Assembly (NCBI RefSeq): GCF_014302995.1
Contig: NZ_CP060295.1
Span: forward strand, 4,021,501-4,085,500
Direction of reading: 5' to 3'
DNA length: 64,000 bases
DNA from: Variovorax sp. PAMC26660
GTDB taxonomy: Bacteria > Pseudomonadota > Gammaproteobacteria > Burkholderiales > Burkholderiaceae_C
In this document: one piece after another, positions 26,421 to 34,940 of the stretch
Numbering within the stretch: position 1 is the stretch's first letter
Layout of the letters: the number at the start of each line of letters is the position of its first letter
Program-made: the position numbers and the translations under genes
Notes under the pieces: model-generated
Seen by the model: the letters and a program-made list of their open reading frames with translations, nothing else
The model's database searches: none
Told to the model about the DNA's origin: nothing

Positions 26421-27782
26421 TCAGTAGGTCAGCTCGAGCACCGTGGTGTGCTCCTTGGCGGCGGGCCAGGTCAGGCCGGTGATGCGTTCGCCGTTGAACT
26501 CGCCTGTTACTGCACGCTGCGGTCCGCTGGCCGCGATGCGCAGCCGCGAAGTCGACACGCCCGCGCCCTTGGGCGGCACGCCCGCTGGCGGGCTCTGGCC
26601 GTCGAGGCGCATGGTGTCGCGCTGTGCGTCGAAGTAGCCCCGGGGCCGGGTGAAGACAACGACGGCATTGGCGCCATCGTCGGCCGGCAGGATGCGCTCG
26701 GGACGCAGGTGCACGAAGTTGCTGCTGTGCGGGAACGGGCTGCGGTAGATGTGCGTGGTGCCATAGCCCGGCGCACTGAGGACGAACTCGTAAGCGGTGT
26801 CGCCGCGCGCGCTGAAGGGCCCCCAGCGGCCGTCCGCACCGATGTTCTTGCTGTGCACCGCGTCGCCGCGCCGAACGCCCGTGGCCGGGTCGACGGCATA
26901 GACCGTCACCTGTCCGCCGTTTAGTGAAAGGTTCTCCGCCCCAACCGCACGGCCGTTGAGCACGACGTTTGCATCGGCCACCACCGCCGTGGTGCGCGGC
27001 GCCTCGCCGGTCAGGAACTGCCACGTCGCCGCAAACGCAGCGGGCGAGAACGAGGTCTCGCGGTGGTCGACGCGTGGCAGCACGATGTTGGTCGCGCCCT
27101 TGAGCGCCGGGCCGTCGAAGCCGATGTTGGTCGGCTTGCCGGGGGCGCCGATCCACACGCCGTCGGGCTGGGCGTACTTGTCGTTGTTGTCCGAGCGCAG
27201 CGTCAGCCATTTCACGCCGGGCGTGACTTCTTCGCCGTTCGCACCCTTGGGCGCATTGAGCTGCTGCATGAAGCCCGACAGGGCTGAGAACTCGTTGTTC
27301 TCGCGGAAACCCTTCACCGACCAGATGCCGTGCGCCGGATTGCCGCCCAGCACCACATGGCTCACCACCGCCGCACCGCCGCCGTTCTGCACGTAGTTGC
27401 GGATGGTGTTGCCGCCACGCGAATTGCCGATCAGCACGACCTTGCTGGCGCCCGTGGCCTTCAGCACCTTGTCGACTTCGGCCTTGAGGAACACGGCCGA
27501 CTCGCCGGTCGAACTGCGTCCGGGTTGGGCCACGGCATCGTCGTCGCGCGCAAGAGGGTTGGGCTGGTCGACCGCAAACAGCCGCTCGCGCGGCCAGCCG
27601 TTCGACTCGAAACGCCAGATCGTCGTTTGCCACAGCGCCGCCGAATCGCCGTTGCCGTGCATGAACACGATGGGTGGGCGTTCGGTGAACGAAGGCGAAG
27701 GGGCGGTGGCGCAAGCGGTCAGCATGGCGGTCGATGCGGTCCCGATGAGGGCGAGGGCAAGGAGAGTACGGCGTGATGGCAT
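26421..27782 (-). CDS. Exported alpha/beta hydrolase lipoprotein
   Basis: A 453-residue lipase/depolymerase-like protein. The N-terminus 'MPSRRTLLALALIG' has a Tat-like SRRTLL motif, and the lipobox is LTAC with Cys24, so export followed by lipid anchoring is expected. The hydrolase domain has 'PIVFMHGNGDSAALW' and the nucleophile elbow 'VLIGNSRGGNTIRN'. A C-terminal beta-rich half from about residue 270 resembles a carbohydrate- or polymer-binding module ('VVFTRPRGYFDAQRDTMRLD'). The substrate is unknown; an ester or polyester is plausible. The ATG at 27782 is chosen because the signal peptide starts there. Confidence 0.85.
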   Translation of the reverse strand: MPSRRTLLALALIGTASTAMLTACATAPSPSFTERPPIVFMHGNGDSAALWQTTIWRFESNGWPRERLFAVDQPNPLARDDDAVAQPGRSSTGESAVFLKAEVDKVLKATGASKVVLIGNSRGGNTIRNYVQNGGGAAVVSHVVLGGNPAHGIWSVKGFRENNEFSALSGFMQQLNAPKGANGEEVTPGVKWLTLRSDNNDKYAQPDGVWIGAPGKPTNIGFDGPALKGATNIVLPRVDHRETSFSPAAFAATWQFLTGEAPRTTAVVADANVVLNGRAVGAENLSLNGGQVTVYAVDPATGVRRGDAVHSKNIGADGRWGPFSARGDTAYEFVLSAPGYGTTHIYRSPFPHSSNFVHLRPERILPADDGANAVVVFTRPRGYFDAQRDTMRLDGQSPPAGVPPKGAGVSTSRLRIAASGPQRAVTGEFNGERITGLTWPAAKEHTTVLELTY

Positions 27783-27807
27783 GTGTCGTTCCTGGTCCGG
27801 ATTCCAA

Positions 27808-27843
27808 GTAAAAACGCCCACCGGCGCAAGGCGGGCGGGCGTT
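27808..27843 (-). terminator. Intrinsic terminator after the acyl-CoA dehydrogenase pair
   Basis: Read on the minus strand, a GC-rich stem (arms 27837-27843 and 27813-27819, extended past a mismatch) is followed by TTTTT. It lies between the small-subunit stop and the hydrolase start and should end the dehydrogenase transcript. Confidence 0.65.
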
Positions 27844-27865
27844 GGATGCTAGGGGAAAAAGGCCG

Positions 27866-28981
27866 TCAGGCGAAGACGCCGGCCGTGTCTAGCATGCGGG
27901 CCGACACTTCGCCCAGGTGGTGCAGGGTGTCGCCGAAGGTCAGCTCCAGCTGCGTGAGCTTGCGGAAGTAATGGCTGCCGATGTATTCGTCCGTCACCCC
28001 GATGCCGCCATGCAGCTGCACCGAGTTGGCGGCGACGTAGCGCATCGACGTGCCCAGCTGGTACTTGGCGCGCGCCAACGCCTGGCGGCGTTCTTCCGCC
28101 GGGGCGTTGAGCTTGAGCGTGGCGTAGTAGCTCATCGAGCGTGCGAGTTCGAGCTGCATCTTCATGTCGGCGACGCGATGGCGCAGCGCCTGGAAGCTGG
28201 AGATGACCACGCCGAACTGCTTGCGCTGGTTCATGTATTCGACGGTGAGCGCGACCGTCTTGTCCATCACGCCGACAGCTTCGGCGCAGGTGGCGGCAAT
28301 GCCGACATCGACCGCGTATTCGAGGGCGGCGAGGCCGTCGAGCGTGATCAGCGTGGCGTCTGCCTTGTCGAACACGACTTCGGCCGCGCGACCGCCGTCC
28401 TGCGTGCCGTAGCCACGGGCCTCGACGCCGCTGGCGCTGCGCTCGACCAGGAAGAGGGCGATCTTGCCGTCGACCTTGGCGGGCACGAGGTAGGCATCGG
28501 CTTCGTCGCCCACGGGCACCACGCTCTTGGCGGCGTTCAGCGACCAGCCGGTGCCGGTCTTGGCGGCGTGCGCGTCGCACACGTCGAGGCGGTAGCGGGC
28601 CTTGCGTTCCTGGTAGGCCAGCACCACGATGGCCTGGCCGCCGGCGATGCGCGGCAGCCAGCCTTCCTTGGTGCCTGCGTCGGCATAGCCGCCGAGCACC
28701 GCGCCGGCAATCAGCGTCTGCGCGAAGGGCTCCAGCACGATGCCGCGGCCCAGTTCTTCCATCACGACCATGCCGGCCACCGGGCCCATCCCCAGGCCGC
28801 CGTCGTCTTCGGCGATGTACAGGCCGCCCAGGCCCAGCTCGGCCAGTTCGTCCCAGGCCTCGCGCGAGAAGCCGCCCTTGGCCTCGATGCCGCGGCGGCG
28901 CTCGAAGTCATAGCCCTTGTCGACCCACTTGCGAACGGCGTCGCGCAGTTGTTCCTGGTCGTCGGTGAAATTGAAATCCAT
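27866..28981 (-). CDS. Acyl-CoA dehydrogenase, PimD-like small subunit
   Basis: A 371-residue FAD acyl-CoA dehydrogenase-family protein. N-terminal 'LGLGGLYIAEDDGGLGMGPV', middle 'VALTVEYMNQRKQFGVVISS' and C-terminal 'SVQLHGGIGVTDEYIGSHYF' follow the divergent small-subunit pattern of heteromeric enzymes such as pimeloyl-CoA dehydrogenase PimCD. The usual C-terminal catalytic Glu motif (IYEGT) is absent. It follows the large-subunit gene by 12 bases. The partners probably form one alpha-beta enzyme oxidising an acyl- or dicarboxylyl-CoA. Confidence 0.88.
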   Translation of the reverse strand: MDFNFTDDQEQLRDAVRKWVDKGYDFERRRGIEAKGGFSREAWDELAELGLGGLYIAEDDGGLGMGPVAGMVVMEELGRGIVLEPFAQTLIAGAVLGGYADAGTKEGWLPRIAGGQAIVVLAYQERKARYRLDVCDAHAAKTGTGWSLNAAKSVVPVGDEADAYLVPAKVDGKIALFLVERSASGVEARGYGTQDGGRAAEVVFDKADATLITLDGLAALEYAVDVGIAATCAEAVGVMDKTVALTVEYMNQRKQFGVVISSFQALRHRVADMKMQLELARSMSYYATLKLNAPAEERRQALARAKYQLGTSMRYVAANSVQLHGGIGVTDEYIGSHYFRKLTQLELTFGDTLHHLGEVSARMLDTAGVFA

Positions 28982-28993
28982 GTGCGTGTCTCC

Positions 28994-30175
28994 TCAGCCC
29001 AGAACCGTCTGCGCGACGATGTTGCGTTGCACTTCGTTCGAACCGCCGTAGATGGTGGTCTTGCGCATGTTGAAGAAGGTCGACGACAGCGGCGCGATGG
29101 CCGGATTGCCGCCCGGGAAGTTGCCCTGCCAGCCGGCTTCCATGGCTTCGCGGATCAGCGGCAGCGAATACGGGCCGCCGGCCAGCATCATCAGTTCGCT
29201 GTAGCGCTGCTGGATCTCGCTGCCGCGGATCTTGAGCAGGCCCGCGACGTCCAGCGAGTTCTTGCCCGAGGTCGCGGCCGACAGTACGCGCAGCACCATC
29301 ATTTCGAGGGCGACGATGTCGACTTCTAGCTTGGCGATCTCGTCGCGGAAGCGCTGGTCGTCGTAGACGCTTTCGCTCTTGGCGATGCGCTTCAAGCGCT
29401 CGAGTTCGCGCTTGGCGCGGTTCACGTCGGCGATGTTGGTGCGTTCGTGCGAGAGCAGGTGCTTGGCATAGGTCCAGCCTTTGTTCTCTTCGCCGATCAG
29501 GTTCTCGGCCGGCACTTCGACGTTGTCGAAGAACACTTCGTTCACTTCATGGCCGCCGTCGAGCAGCTTGATCGGGCGCACGGTGACGCCGGGCGACTTC
29601 ATGTCGAGCAGCAGGAAGCTGATGCCGGTCTGCGGCTTGCCTTCGTTGCTGGTGCGAACGAGGTTGAACATCCAGTCGCCGTACTGGCCGAGCGTGGTCC
29701 AGGTCTTCTGGCCGTTGACGATGTACTTGTCGCCCTTGCGCTCGGCCTTGGTCTTGACCGAAGCCAGGTCGGAACCCGAGCCGGGTTCGCTGTAGCCCTG
29801 GCTCCACCAGACTTCGCCGCTGGCGATGCCGGGAAGAAAGCGCTTTTGCTGCTCGGCATTGCCGAAGGCCATGATCACCGGGGCCACCATGACGGGGCCG
29901 AAGGGAATGATGCGCGGCGCGCCAGCCAGCGCGGTTTCTTCCTCGAACAGGTGGCGCTGGATGGCGGTCCAGCCGGGGCCGCCGAATTCCTTGGGCCAGC
30001 CGTAGCCCAGCCAGCCCTTCTTGCCAAGAATCTTGGCCCAGTTCTGCAGATCGTCGCGCGTCAGTTCGAGCGCGTTGTGTACCTTGTTCGAAATCTCTTT
30101 GGGAAGGTTTTCTTTGACCCAGGCGCGAACCTCTTCGCGGAACTTCTGTTCTTCGGGTGTGAAGCTCAAATCCAT
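28994..30175 (-). CDS. Acyl-CoA dehydrogenase, PimC-like large subunit
   Basis: A 393-residue enzyme with FAD-binding 'WWSQGYSEPGSGSDLASVKT' and 'YIVNGQKTWTT', and C-terminal 'TTIYGGSNEVQRNIVAQ'. The Gly in IYGG replaces the MCAD-type catalytic Glu, as in long-chain and isovaleryl enzymes where the base lies on helix G; 'RELERLKRIA' offers candidates there. The close coupling with the small subunit suggests a heteromeric dehydrogenase of the PimCD type. It is divergent from purN across a 161-bp gap in which I see no clear signals. Confidence 0.9.
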   Translation of the reverse strand: MDLSFTPEEQKFREEVRAWVKENLPKEISNKVHNALELTRDDLQNWAKILGKKGWLGYGWPKEFGGPGWTAIQRHLFEEETALAGAPRIIPFGPVMVAPVIMAFGNAEQQKRFLPGIASGEVWWSQGYSEPGSGSDLASVKTKAERKGDKYIVNGQKTWTTLGQYGDWMFNLVRTSNEGKPQTGISFLLLDMKSPGVTVRPIKLLDGGHEVNEVFFDNVEVPAENLIGEENKGWTYAKHLLSHERTNIADVNRAKRELERLKRIAKSESVYDDQRFRDEIAKLEVDIVALEMMVLRVLSAATSGKNSLDVAGLLKIRGSEIQQRYSELMMLAGGPYSLPLIREAMEAGWQGNFPGGNPAIAPLSSTFFNMRKTTIYGGSNEVQRNIVAQTVLG

Positions 30176-30336
30176 GCGTGCCTCGCTGTGTTGATCGGTT
30201 CACCGCAGACGCGGTGTGTCTCCGGAACTGCGAGTTTTAGCACGGTCGTGCTGTGAAACGGTGTCCGCGCGGCGACAAGCCGTGACAACAGCGCTTCAGG
30301 TCCCGCCGAATCCGGGCACGGATAATCCCGCCTCCC

Positions 30337-30933
30337 ATGAAGAACATCGTGATCCTGATTTCCGGCGGCGGCTCCAACATGGCGGCCATAGTGCGTGCCG
30401 CCGAGCGCGACCGCTGGGCCGACCGTTTTGGCGCGCGCATCGCGGCGGTCGTGAGCAACAAGGCCGAGGCCGGCGGGCTGGCGCTGGCCAAGTCGCATGG
30501 CATCGACACCGCGGTCGTCCCGCACAAGGATTTCGCCAGCCGCGAGGTTTTCGACGAGGCGCTGGCGAAGGTTGTCGACGGCTATTCGCCGGCACTGGTG
30601 GTGCTGGCGGGGTTCATGCGCATCCTGACGCCGGGCTTCGTCGGCCGTTATGCCGGGCGGTTGGTGAACATTCATCCCTCGCTGCTGCCCGCATTTCCGG
30701 GGCTCCACACGCACCAGCGTGCCATCGAAGCGGGTTGCAAGGTGGCCGGGGTGACCGTTCACCAGGTGACCGCCGAGCTCGATCATGGGCCCATCCTGGC
30801 GCAAGCCGTGGTTCCCGTGTTGCCCGAGGACACCGCGGCCACGCTGGCGGGACGGGTGCTGGCGCAGGAACACCTGTTGTATCCACGTGCCATCGCCGGA
30901 TGGCTGTCAGATACATCGAGTCACATTCGGTGA
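30337..30933 (+). CDS. purN: Phosphoribosylglycinamide formyltransferase
   Basis: A 198-residue GAR transformylase using 10-formyl-THF in step three of purine synthesis. The phosphate loop 'ISGGGSNMAAIV' is at residues 8-19. The catalytic N111 and H113 in 'LVNIHPSLLPAFPG' and D149 in 'AELDHGPI' are intact. The ATG at 30337 gives the normal length. It is followed by a small lipoprotein gene 37 bases on. Confidence 0.97.
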   Translation: MKNIVILISGGGSNMAAIVRAAERDRWADRFGARIAAVVSNKAEAGGLALAKSHGIDTAVVPHKDFASREVFDEALAKVVDGYSPALVVLAGFMRILTPGFVGRYAGRLVNIHPSLLPAFPGLHTHQRAIEAGCKVAGVTVHQVTAELDHGPILAQAVVPVLPEDTAATLAGRVLAQEHLLYPRAIAGWLSDTSSHIR

Positions 30934-30970
30934 AGTTGTTTATATTCGCGGGTTTTCCGAGAGTTTCGAA

Positions 30971-31288
30971 GTGAAAACCCAATCGCTGATGCTGACTGTC
31001 GTTGCCGGTGCTGCCCTGATGGCAGCCTGCGCTGCTCCGGCGCCTGCACCCGCCCCGGCGCCCGCGCCGCTGCCGGAGCCGGTCTACCAGTGCAATGCGG
31101 ATGGAGCCCGGTTCGCCATTGGCCAGCCACTGACACCTCAACTCGAAGCTGCGGTCCGTGCGCGCTCTGGTGCTAGTGTCTTGCGCGTGCTGAAGCCGAA
31201 CGAGGCGGCAACGCTGGAATTGAATGGCGGGCGGCTCAATCTCGATGTCGACGCACGCAACCGCGTGACGGGCGTTCGCTGCGGTTGA
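30971..31288 (+). CDS. Peptidase inhibitor I78-family lipoprotein
   Basis: A 105-residue protein starting at GTG 30971. The signal peptide ends in the lipobox MAAC (Cys20), followed by a Pro/Ala linker. The mature domain 'YQCNADGARFAIGQPLTPQL...VLRVLKPNEAATLELNGGRLNLDV...VTGVRCG' matches the I78 inhibitor pattern: two Cys, a reactive loop before RLN, and a terminal CG. Known members inhibit serine proteases. It would sit in the envelope and might protect against host or self proteases. A downstream ATG inside the signal peptide is a possible alternative start but shortens it. Confidence 0.72.
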   Translation: MKTQSLMLTVVAGAALMAACAAPAPAPAPAPAPLPEPVYQCNADGARFAIGQPLTPQLEAAVRARSGASVLRVLKPNEAATLELNGGRLNLDVDARNRVTGVRCG

Positions 31289-31301
31289 TGGAATTCGGGT
31301 T

Positions 31302-31318
31302 GCTATTGAAAATATAGC
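31302..31318. repeat. Short palindrome GCTAT-N7-ATAGC
   Basis: GCTATTGAAAATATAGC lies just after the I78 gene. A related GCTATC-A-tract-GATA form lies before ribF (24895-24908, minus strand), and an imperfect one is inside rsmB (34041-34057). I recognise this as a dispersed short repeat type of Comamonadaceae genomes. Confidence 0.5.
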
Positions 31319-31357
31319 GACCCACGCAGGCAAGACGCACGGAACAGGCGTGCCGGA

Positions 31358-31591
31358 CTAGATCGGGGTGAATCTTCGCTGCAGCGTGCCGTCGATCTCG
31401 ATGGTTTCGCCGAACATTGCGGCAGGCCGGACCCAGAGTCCATGGGCACCATACAAGGCGCGGTACAGCGTCATCGGCTCGAGGGTTTCGCTGTGGCGCA
31501 CGGTGCCGATCACCTCGTATTCACCGCCTTTGTAGTGGCGGTAGCGGCCGGGAGGTGTTTCGATCAGGGGTGGCAGGTCGTCGTCGTTCAA
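31358..31591 (-). CDS. DUF1653-family small protein
   Basis: A 77-residue protein. 'GRYRHYKGGEYEVIGTVRHS', 'EPMTLYRALYG' and 'LWVRPAAMFGETIEIDG' are the whole of the DUF1653 domain. The function is not established; the domain is small, beta-rich and widespread in bacteria. It is encoded on the opposite strand from its neighbours and starts 50 bases from the M48 peptidase gene, divergently. Confidence 0.85.
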   Translation of the reverse strand: MNDDDLPPLIETPPGRYRHYKGGEYEVIGTVRHSETLEPMTLYRALYGAHGLWVRPAAMFGETIEIDGTLQRRFTPI

Positions 31592-31641
31592 CGGGGGCCT
31601 CTTTCTTCAAAAACTGTCGGGGCTTGATTTGACGGAGTCGG

Positions 31642-33495
31642 ATGGATCGTGCTGATTTTGTTCACCTGGTTCGACTGAGCGAGCATGCCAGTGCGGACGA
31701 CAGTGCGCGCTATCGACGCAGCGTTGCGGCTTTTGCCGCGCTCGGTTACCTGTGGGTGCTGGGCTGCCTGGGGCTCGCGGTGGGCATCATTGTCTGGGTG
31801 ATTTCGTCGTTCGAGCGCGAGCGCTTCGGCTTGACGCGGGGCTGGCTCCTGTTGTTTGCCGCAGGTTTGCTGTGGGCCACGGTGCGAGCGCTCTGGGTGC
31901 GCTCCGACGCGCCCGAGGGCCAGGAGCTTTTTCGCGAAGATGCGCCGGCGCTCTTCGAGGCGCTGGATCGCATCCGCGCCAGGATCAAGGGGCCGCCGGT
32001 TCACCACGTCTACCTGGACGACGAGTTCAACGCCAGCATCCGCCAGGTGCCGCGCTTCGGGCTTTTCGGCGGCGCGGTCAATTCCCTGAGCATCGGCCTG
32101 CCGCTGCTGATGATGCTGGACCGGCGCCGGCTGCTGTCGGTGCTGGCGCATGAATACGGCCACCTGCGTGGCAACCACGGCAAGTTGAGCGCCTGGATCT
32201 ACCGCACGCGGTTGTCGTGGCTCAAGCTCGACGCCAACCTGCAGCGCAACGAAGGCGTGATGGCGCTGTTCTCGCAGGCCTTCTTCCACTGGTACTTTCC
32301 GCGCTTTGCTGCCAAGACGTTCGCGCTCGCCCGGCAGGACGAGTACGAGGCCGACCGAATTTCGGGCCGGCTGCTGGGTGCTCCGGTGGCTGCCTCCGCC
32401 CTGACCGAGATTGCGATCAAGGGCAACTGGTACGCCAACGAGTTCTGGCCCTGGCACTGGTCGCGCGCCGAACACGAGCCGCAGCCGCCGGGGCCGTTCG
32501 CCGCCTTGCGCAAGCGCGTTCGCACGCCGCCCAGCGACGAATTTGCACGTCAGGCGCTGCGCGATGCGATGCGCCGTGTCAGTGACCTGGAAGACACCCA
32601 CCCTGTCTTGCGCGACCGGCTCGAGGCGCTGGAGCAGAAGGCTGTCTTGCCCGAGTGGTCGGTGCGGCCGGCGCTGGAGTTGCTGGCCGATCGCAAGAAG
32701 TGGATCGAGCATTTCGACAACCAGTGGCGCCGCGCGCATGCCGCCGACTGGAAACAGCACCACGCGCACAGGTCGCGCATCCGCGAGCGCATCGAGGTGC
32801 TGGCCGCGCGTGGCGAGCACAACACGCCCGACGAAATGGTCGAGTGGGCCGACTCGGAGCGGCGGCTCGATCCGGCGGCGCCCGTGCGGGTCCGCTACGA
32901 GAGCGCCTTGCGCATCGCGCCGGAACATCCGGGTGCGTTGCGGGGGCTGGTTCAGATGCTGCCCAGCAGCGATCGCGCGTCCCGTCTTGTCGTGCTCGAA
33001 CGGCTGCATCAATCGGGCGCCGCCAGCCGCTGGTGGGCGGCGAAGAGCGCCGTGGCCTCGCTCGAAGACCCCGACGCGGGGGGGCATGACGAAGAGGCGC
33101 TCAGGCTGTGGCGCGGCCGGCTCAAGGACGCGGAGGAAGCCGAGGCGCGCGCCTGGGAAGAAATCACTGGCACGCCTTTCTTCAGCCAGATTTCGCGGCA
33201 CGACCTGAATGACTACGAGTTGGGCGAACTGCGGGCCGATCTCGTGCGCTGCCTGCCCGCTTCGCGGGCCTGGCTGGTGCGCAAGGACCTGCGTGAATTT
33301 CCGTGGCGCCGTGCCTACATCGTGTTCATCGAGCTGCCGGGCCTGGACGATGACGACCGCTGGCAACTGTGCCGCCAACTGGAGCACACCCTGACCCTGC
33401 CGGGTGCTGCGCTGGTGCTGTGGGTGGGCCATTCGCCCACTCTGGAAGACATCGAGCGGCAGGCTTTCGGGACGCTCTGGACGCGTCAGGCATAG
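31642..33495 (+). CDS. M48-family membrane zinc metallopeptidase
   Basis: A 617-residue protein. Two membrane spans at about residues 30-55 and 65-82 precede a gluzincin domain with 'LAHEYGHLRGNHG' (H170, E171, H174) and the third ligand E236 in 'QDEYEADRISG'. It resembles Ste24/HtpX-type peptidases that cut membrane or misfolded proteins. The C-terminal third (about 400-617) is a helical region with a TPR-like start ('RYESALRIAPEHPGALRGL') that is not part of the core fold and may recruit substrate. The ATG follows GGAG at 31634. Confidence 0.88.
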   Translation: MDRADFVHLVRLSEHASADDSARYRRSVAAFAALGYLWVLGCLGLAVGIIVWVISSFERERFGLTRGWLLLFAAGLLWATVRALWVRSDAPEGQELFREDAPALFEALDRIRARIKGPPVHHVYLDDEFNASIRQVPRFGLFGGAVNSLSIGLPLLMMLDRRRLLSVLAHEYGHLRGNHGKLSAWIYRTRLSWLKLDANLQRNEGVMALFSQAFFHWYFPRFAAKTFALARQDEYEADRISGRLLGAPVAASALTEIAIKGNWYANEFWPWHWSRAEHEPQPPGPFAALRKRVRTPPSDEFARQALRDAMRRVSDLEDTHPVLRDRLEALEQKAVLPEWSVRPALELLADRKKWIEHFDNQWRRAHAADWKQHHAHRSRIRERIEVLAARGEHNTPDEMVEWADSERRLDPAAPVRVRYESALRIAPEHPGALRGLVQMLPSSDRASRLVVLERLHQSGAASRWWAAKSAVASLEDPDAGGHDEEALRLWRGRLKDAEEAEARAWEEITGTPFFSQISRHDLNDYELGELRADLVRCLPASRAWLVRKDLREFPWRRAYIVFIELPGLDDDDRWQLCRQLEHTLTLPGAALVLWVGHSPTLEDIERQAFGTLWTRQA

Positions 33496-33536
33496 CCCTT
33501 CGGGCTGCAGGCCCGGCTGGCTGAGACAATCGGGGG

Positions 33537-34808
33537 ATGCACCCCAAAGCCCTGTTGGAGGCCACCGCCGATCTGGTCGGCCTTGTCCTGAAATTCGATC
33601 ACCCGGCCGACCAGGTCGTTTCGCGCTTTTTCCGCGACCATCGCGAGTTCGGCCCGCGCGAGCGCGCCACGCTCGCCGAGACCGTCTACACCGTGCTTCG
33701 CAAGAAGCTGTTGTTCGATCACCTCTCGCCCTCGGGCAGCGGCTCGAAGGAACGCCGCATGGCGATCCTGGGTTTCTATGGCCCGCGCGATTTTTTGATG
33801 AGCGCACTCAACGACACGGAGAAGCGTTGGCTCGACAACTGCGACGCCGTCAAGCCGGAAGACCTGCTCGAACGCCATCGCCACAACCTGCCCGAGTGGC
33901 TGGTGGCGCCGCTCAAGGCCCAGTTGGGCGACGGTTTCTGGCCGCTGGTCGAAAGCCTGCAGCAGCCGGCGCCGCTCGATCTGCGCGTCAATACCCTGAC
34001 GGACAAGCGAGCTGAAGTGAAGGCAGAGCTTGCGAAGGCTGCTATCAAATCGGTAGTAACCCCGTTCTCGCCCTGGGGCTTGCGCATCGATGGCAAGCCG
34101 GCGCTGACCAAGCTGGATGTCTTCGCCCGCGGCGCCGTCGAGGTGCAGGATGAAGGCTCGCAGCTGCTTGCGCTGCTGCTGGACGCCAAGCGTGGCGAGA
34201 TGGTGGTCGACTTTTGTGCCGGTGCCGGCGGCAAGACGCTGGCCATTGGCGCCACGATGCGCAACACCGGTCGTCTCTACGCCTTCGATACCTCGGCGCA
34301 CCGGCTCGATGCGCTCAAGCCACGGCTGGCGCGCAGCAAGCTCTCGAACGTCCATCCGGCCGCGATTGCTCACGAGCGCGACGACCGCGTCAAGCGCCTG
34401 GCGGGCAAGATCGACCGCGTGCTGGTCGATGCGCCCTGTTCGGGGCTTGGCACGCTGCGCCGCAATCCAGACCTGAAATGGCGCCAGTCGCTCAAATCGG
34501 TCGAGGAATTGACGGTCAAGCAGACGGCCATCCTGCAAAGTGCGGCACGGCTCGTGAAATCGGGCGGCCGGCTGGTTTACGCCACCTGCAGCGTGTTGCC
34601 AGAGGAAAACGAGGCCATTGCCGAAGCTTTTGCCGCCGCCAACCCCGATTTCGAGCCTCAGGACGCTGCGGAACTGCTGCAGGGGCTCAAAGTAGAGGGT
34701 TTCGAGGCACTTTGCGCTGGCGGGGCGGACGGCAGGCGCTACCTGCGGCTGTGGCCGCATCGCCATTCCACCGATGGCTTCTTTGCGGCGGTGTGGAACC
34801 GCAAATAG
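33537..34808 (+). CDS. rsmB: RsmB/NOP-family 16S rRNA cytosine-5 methyltransferase
   Basis: A 423-residue RNA m5C methyltransferase, probably acting on C967 of 16S rRNA. An N-terminal NusB-like helical domain (to about residue 130) precedes the catalytic domain: SAM loop 'DFCAGAGGKTLAIG', 'VDAPCSGLGTLRRNPD' and the nucleophile-bearing 'ATCSVLPEENEA'. The stretch 34041-34057 carries an in-frame AT-rich palindrome typical of a local dispersed repeat. The RsmB assignment over other RsmB/NOP members rests on the NusB-like N-terminus and length. Confidence 0.85.
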   Translation: MHPKALLEATADLVGLVLKFDHPADQVVSRFFRDHREFGPRERATLAETVYTVLRKKLLFDHLSPSGSGSKERRMAILGFYGPRDFLMSALNDTEKRWLDNCDAVKPEDLLERHRHNLPEWLVAPLKAQLGDGFWPLVESLQQPAPLDLRVNTLTDKRAEVKAELAKAAIKSVVTPFSPWGLRIDGKPALTKLDVFARGAVEVQDEGSQLLALLLDAKRGEMVVDFCAGAGGKTLAIGATMRNTGRLYAFDTSAHRLDALKPRLARSKLSNVHPAAIAHERDDRVKRLAGKIDRVLVDAPCSGLGTLRRNPDLKWRQSLKSVEELTVKQTAILQSAARLVKSGGRLVYATCSVLPEENEAIAEAFAAANPDFEPQDAAELLQGLKVEGFEALCAGGADGRRYLRLWPHRHSTDGFFAAVWNRK

Positions 34809-34940
34809 GCGCAGGACTCCAATCGAGGGTTAATCAGTGCTTTTCTTGAAGGGTAAAAGGCCTCGTTTTGGCCCTCCCGACTTAAAATCGCTGGTTATCT
34901 GAAGGCTGCACCTTCGTGTGGCCATGGAGTACCTGACTCA

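Noticed and set aside
31588..33807. Open frame of about 740 codons opposite the M48 peptidase
   Set aside because: It is a shadow frame; the plus-strand HEYGH and EAD motifs decide the strand.
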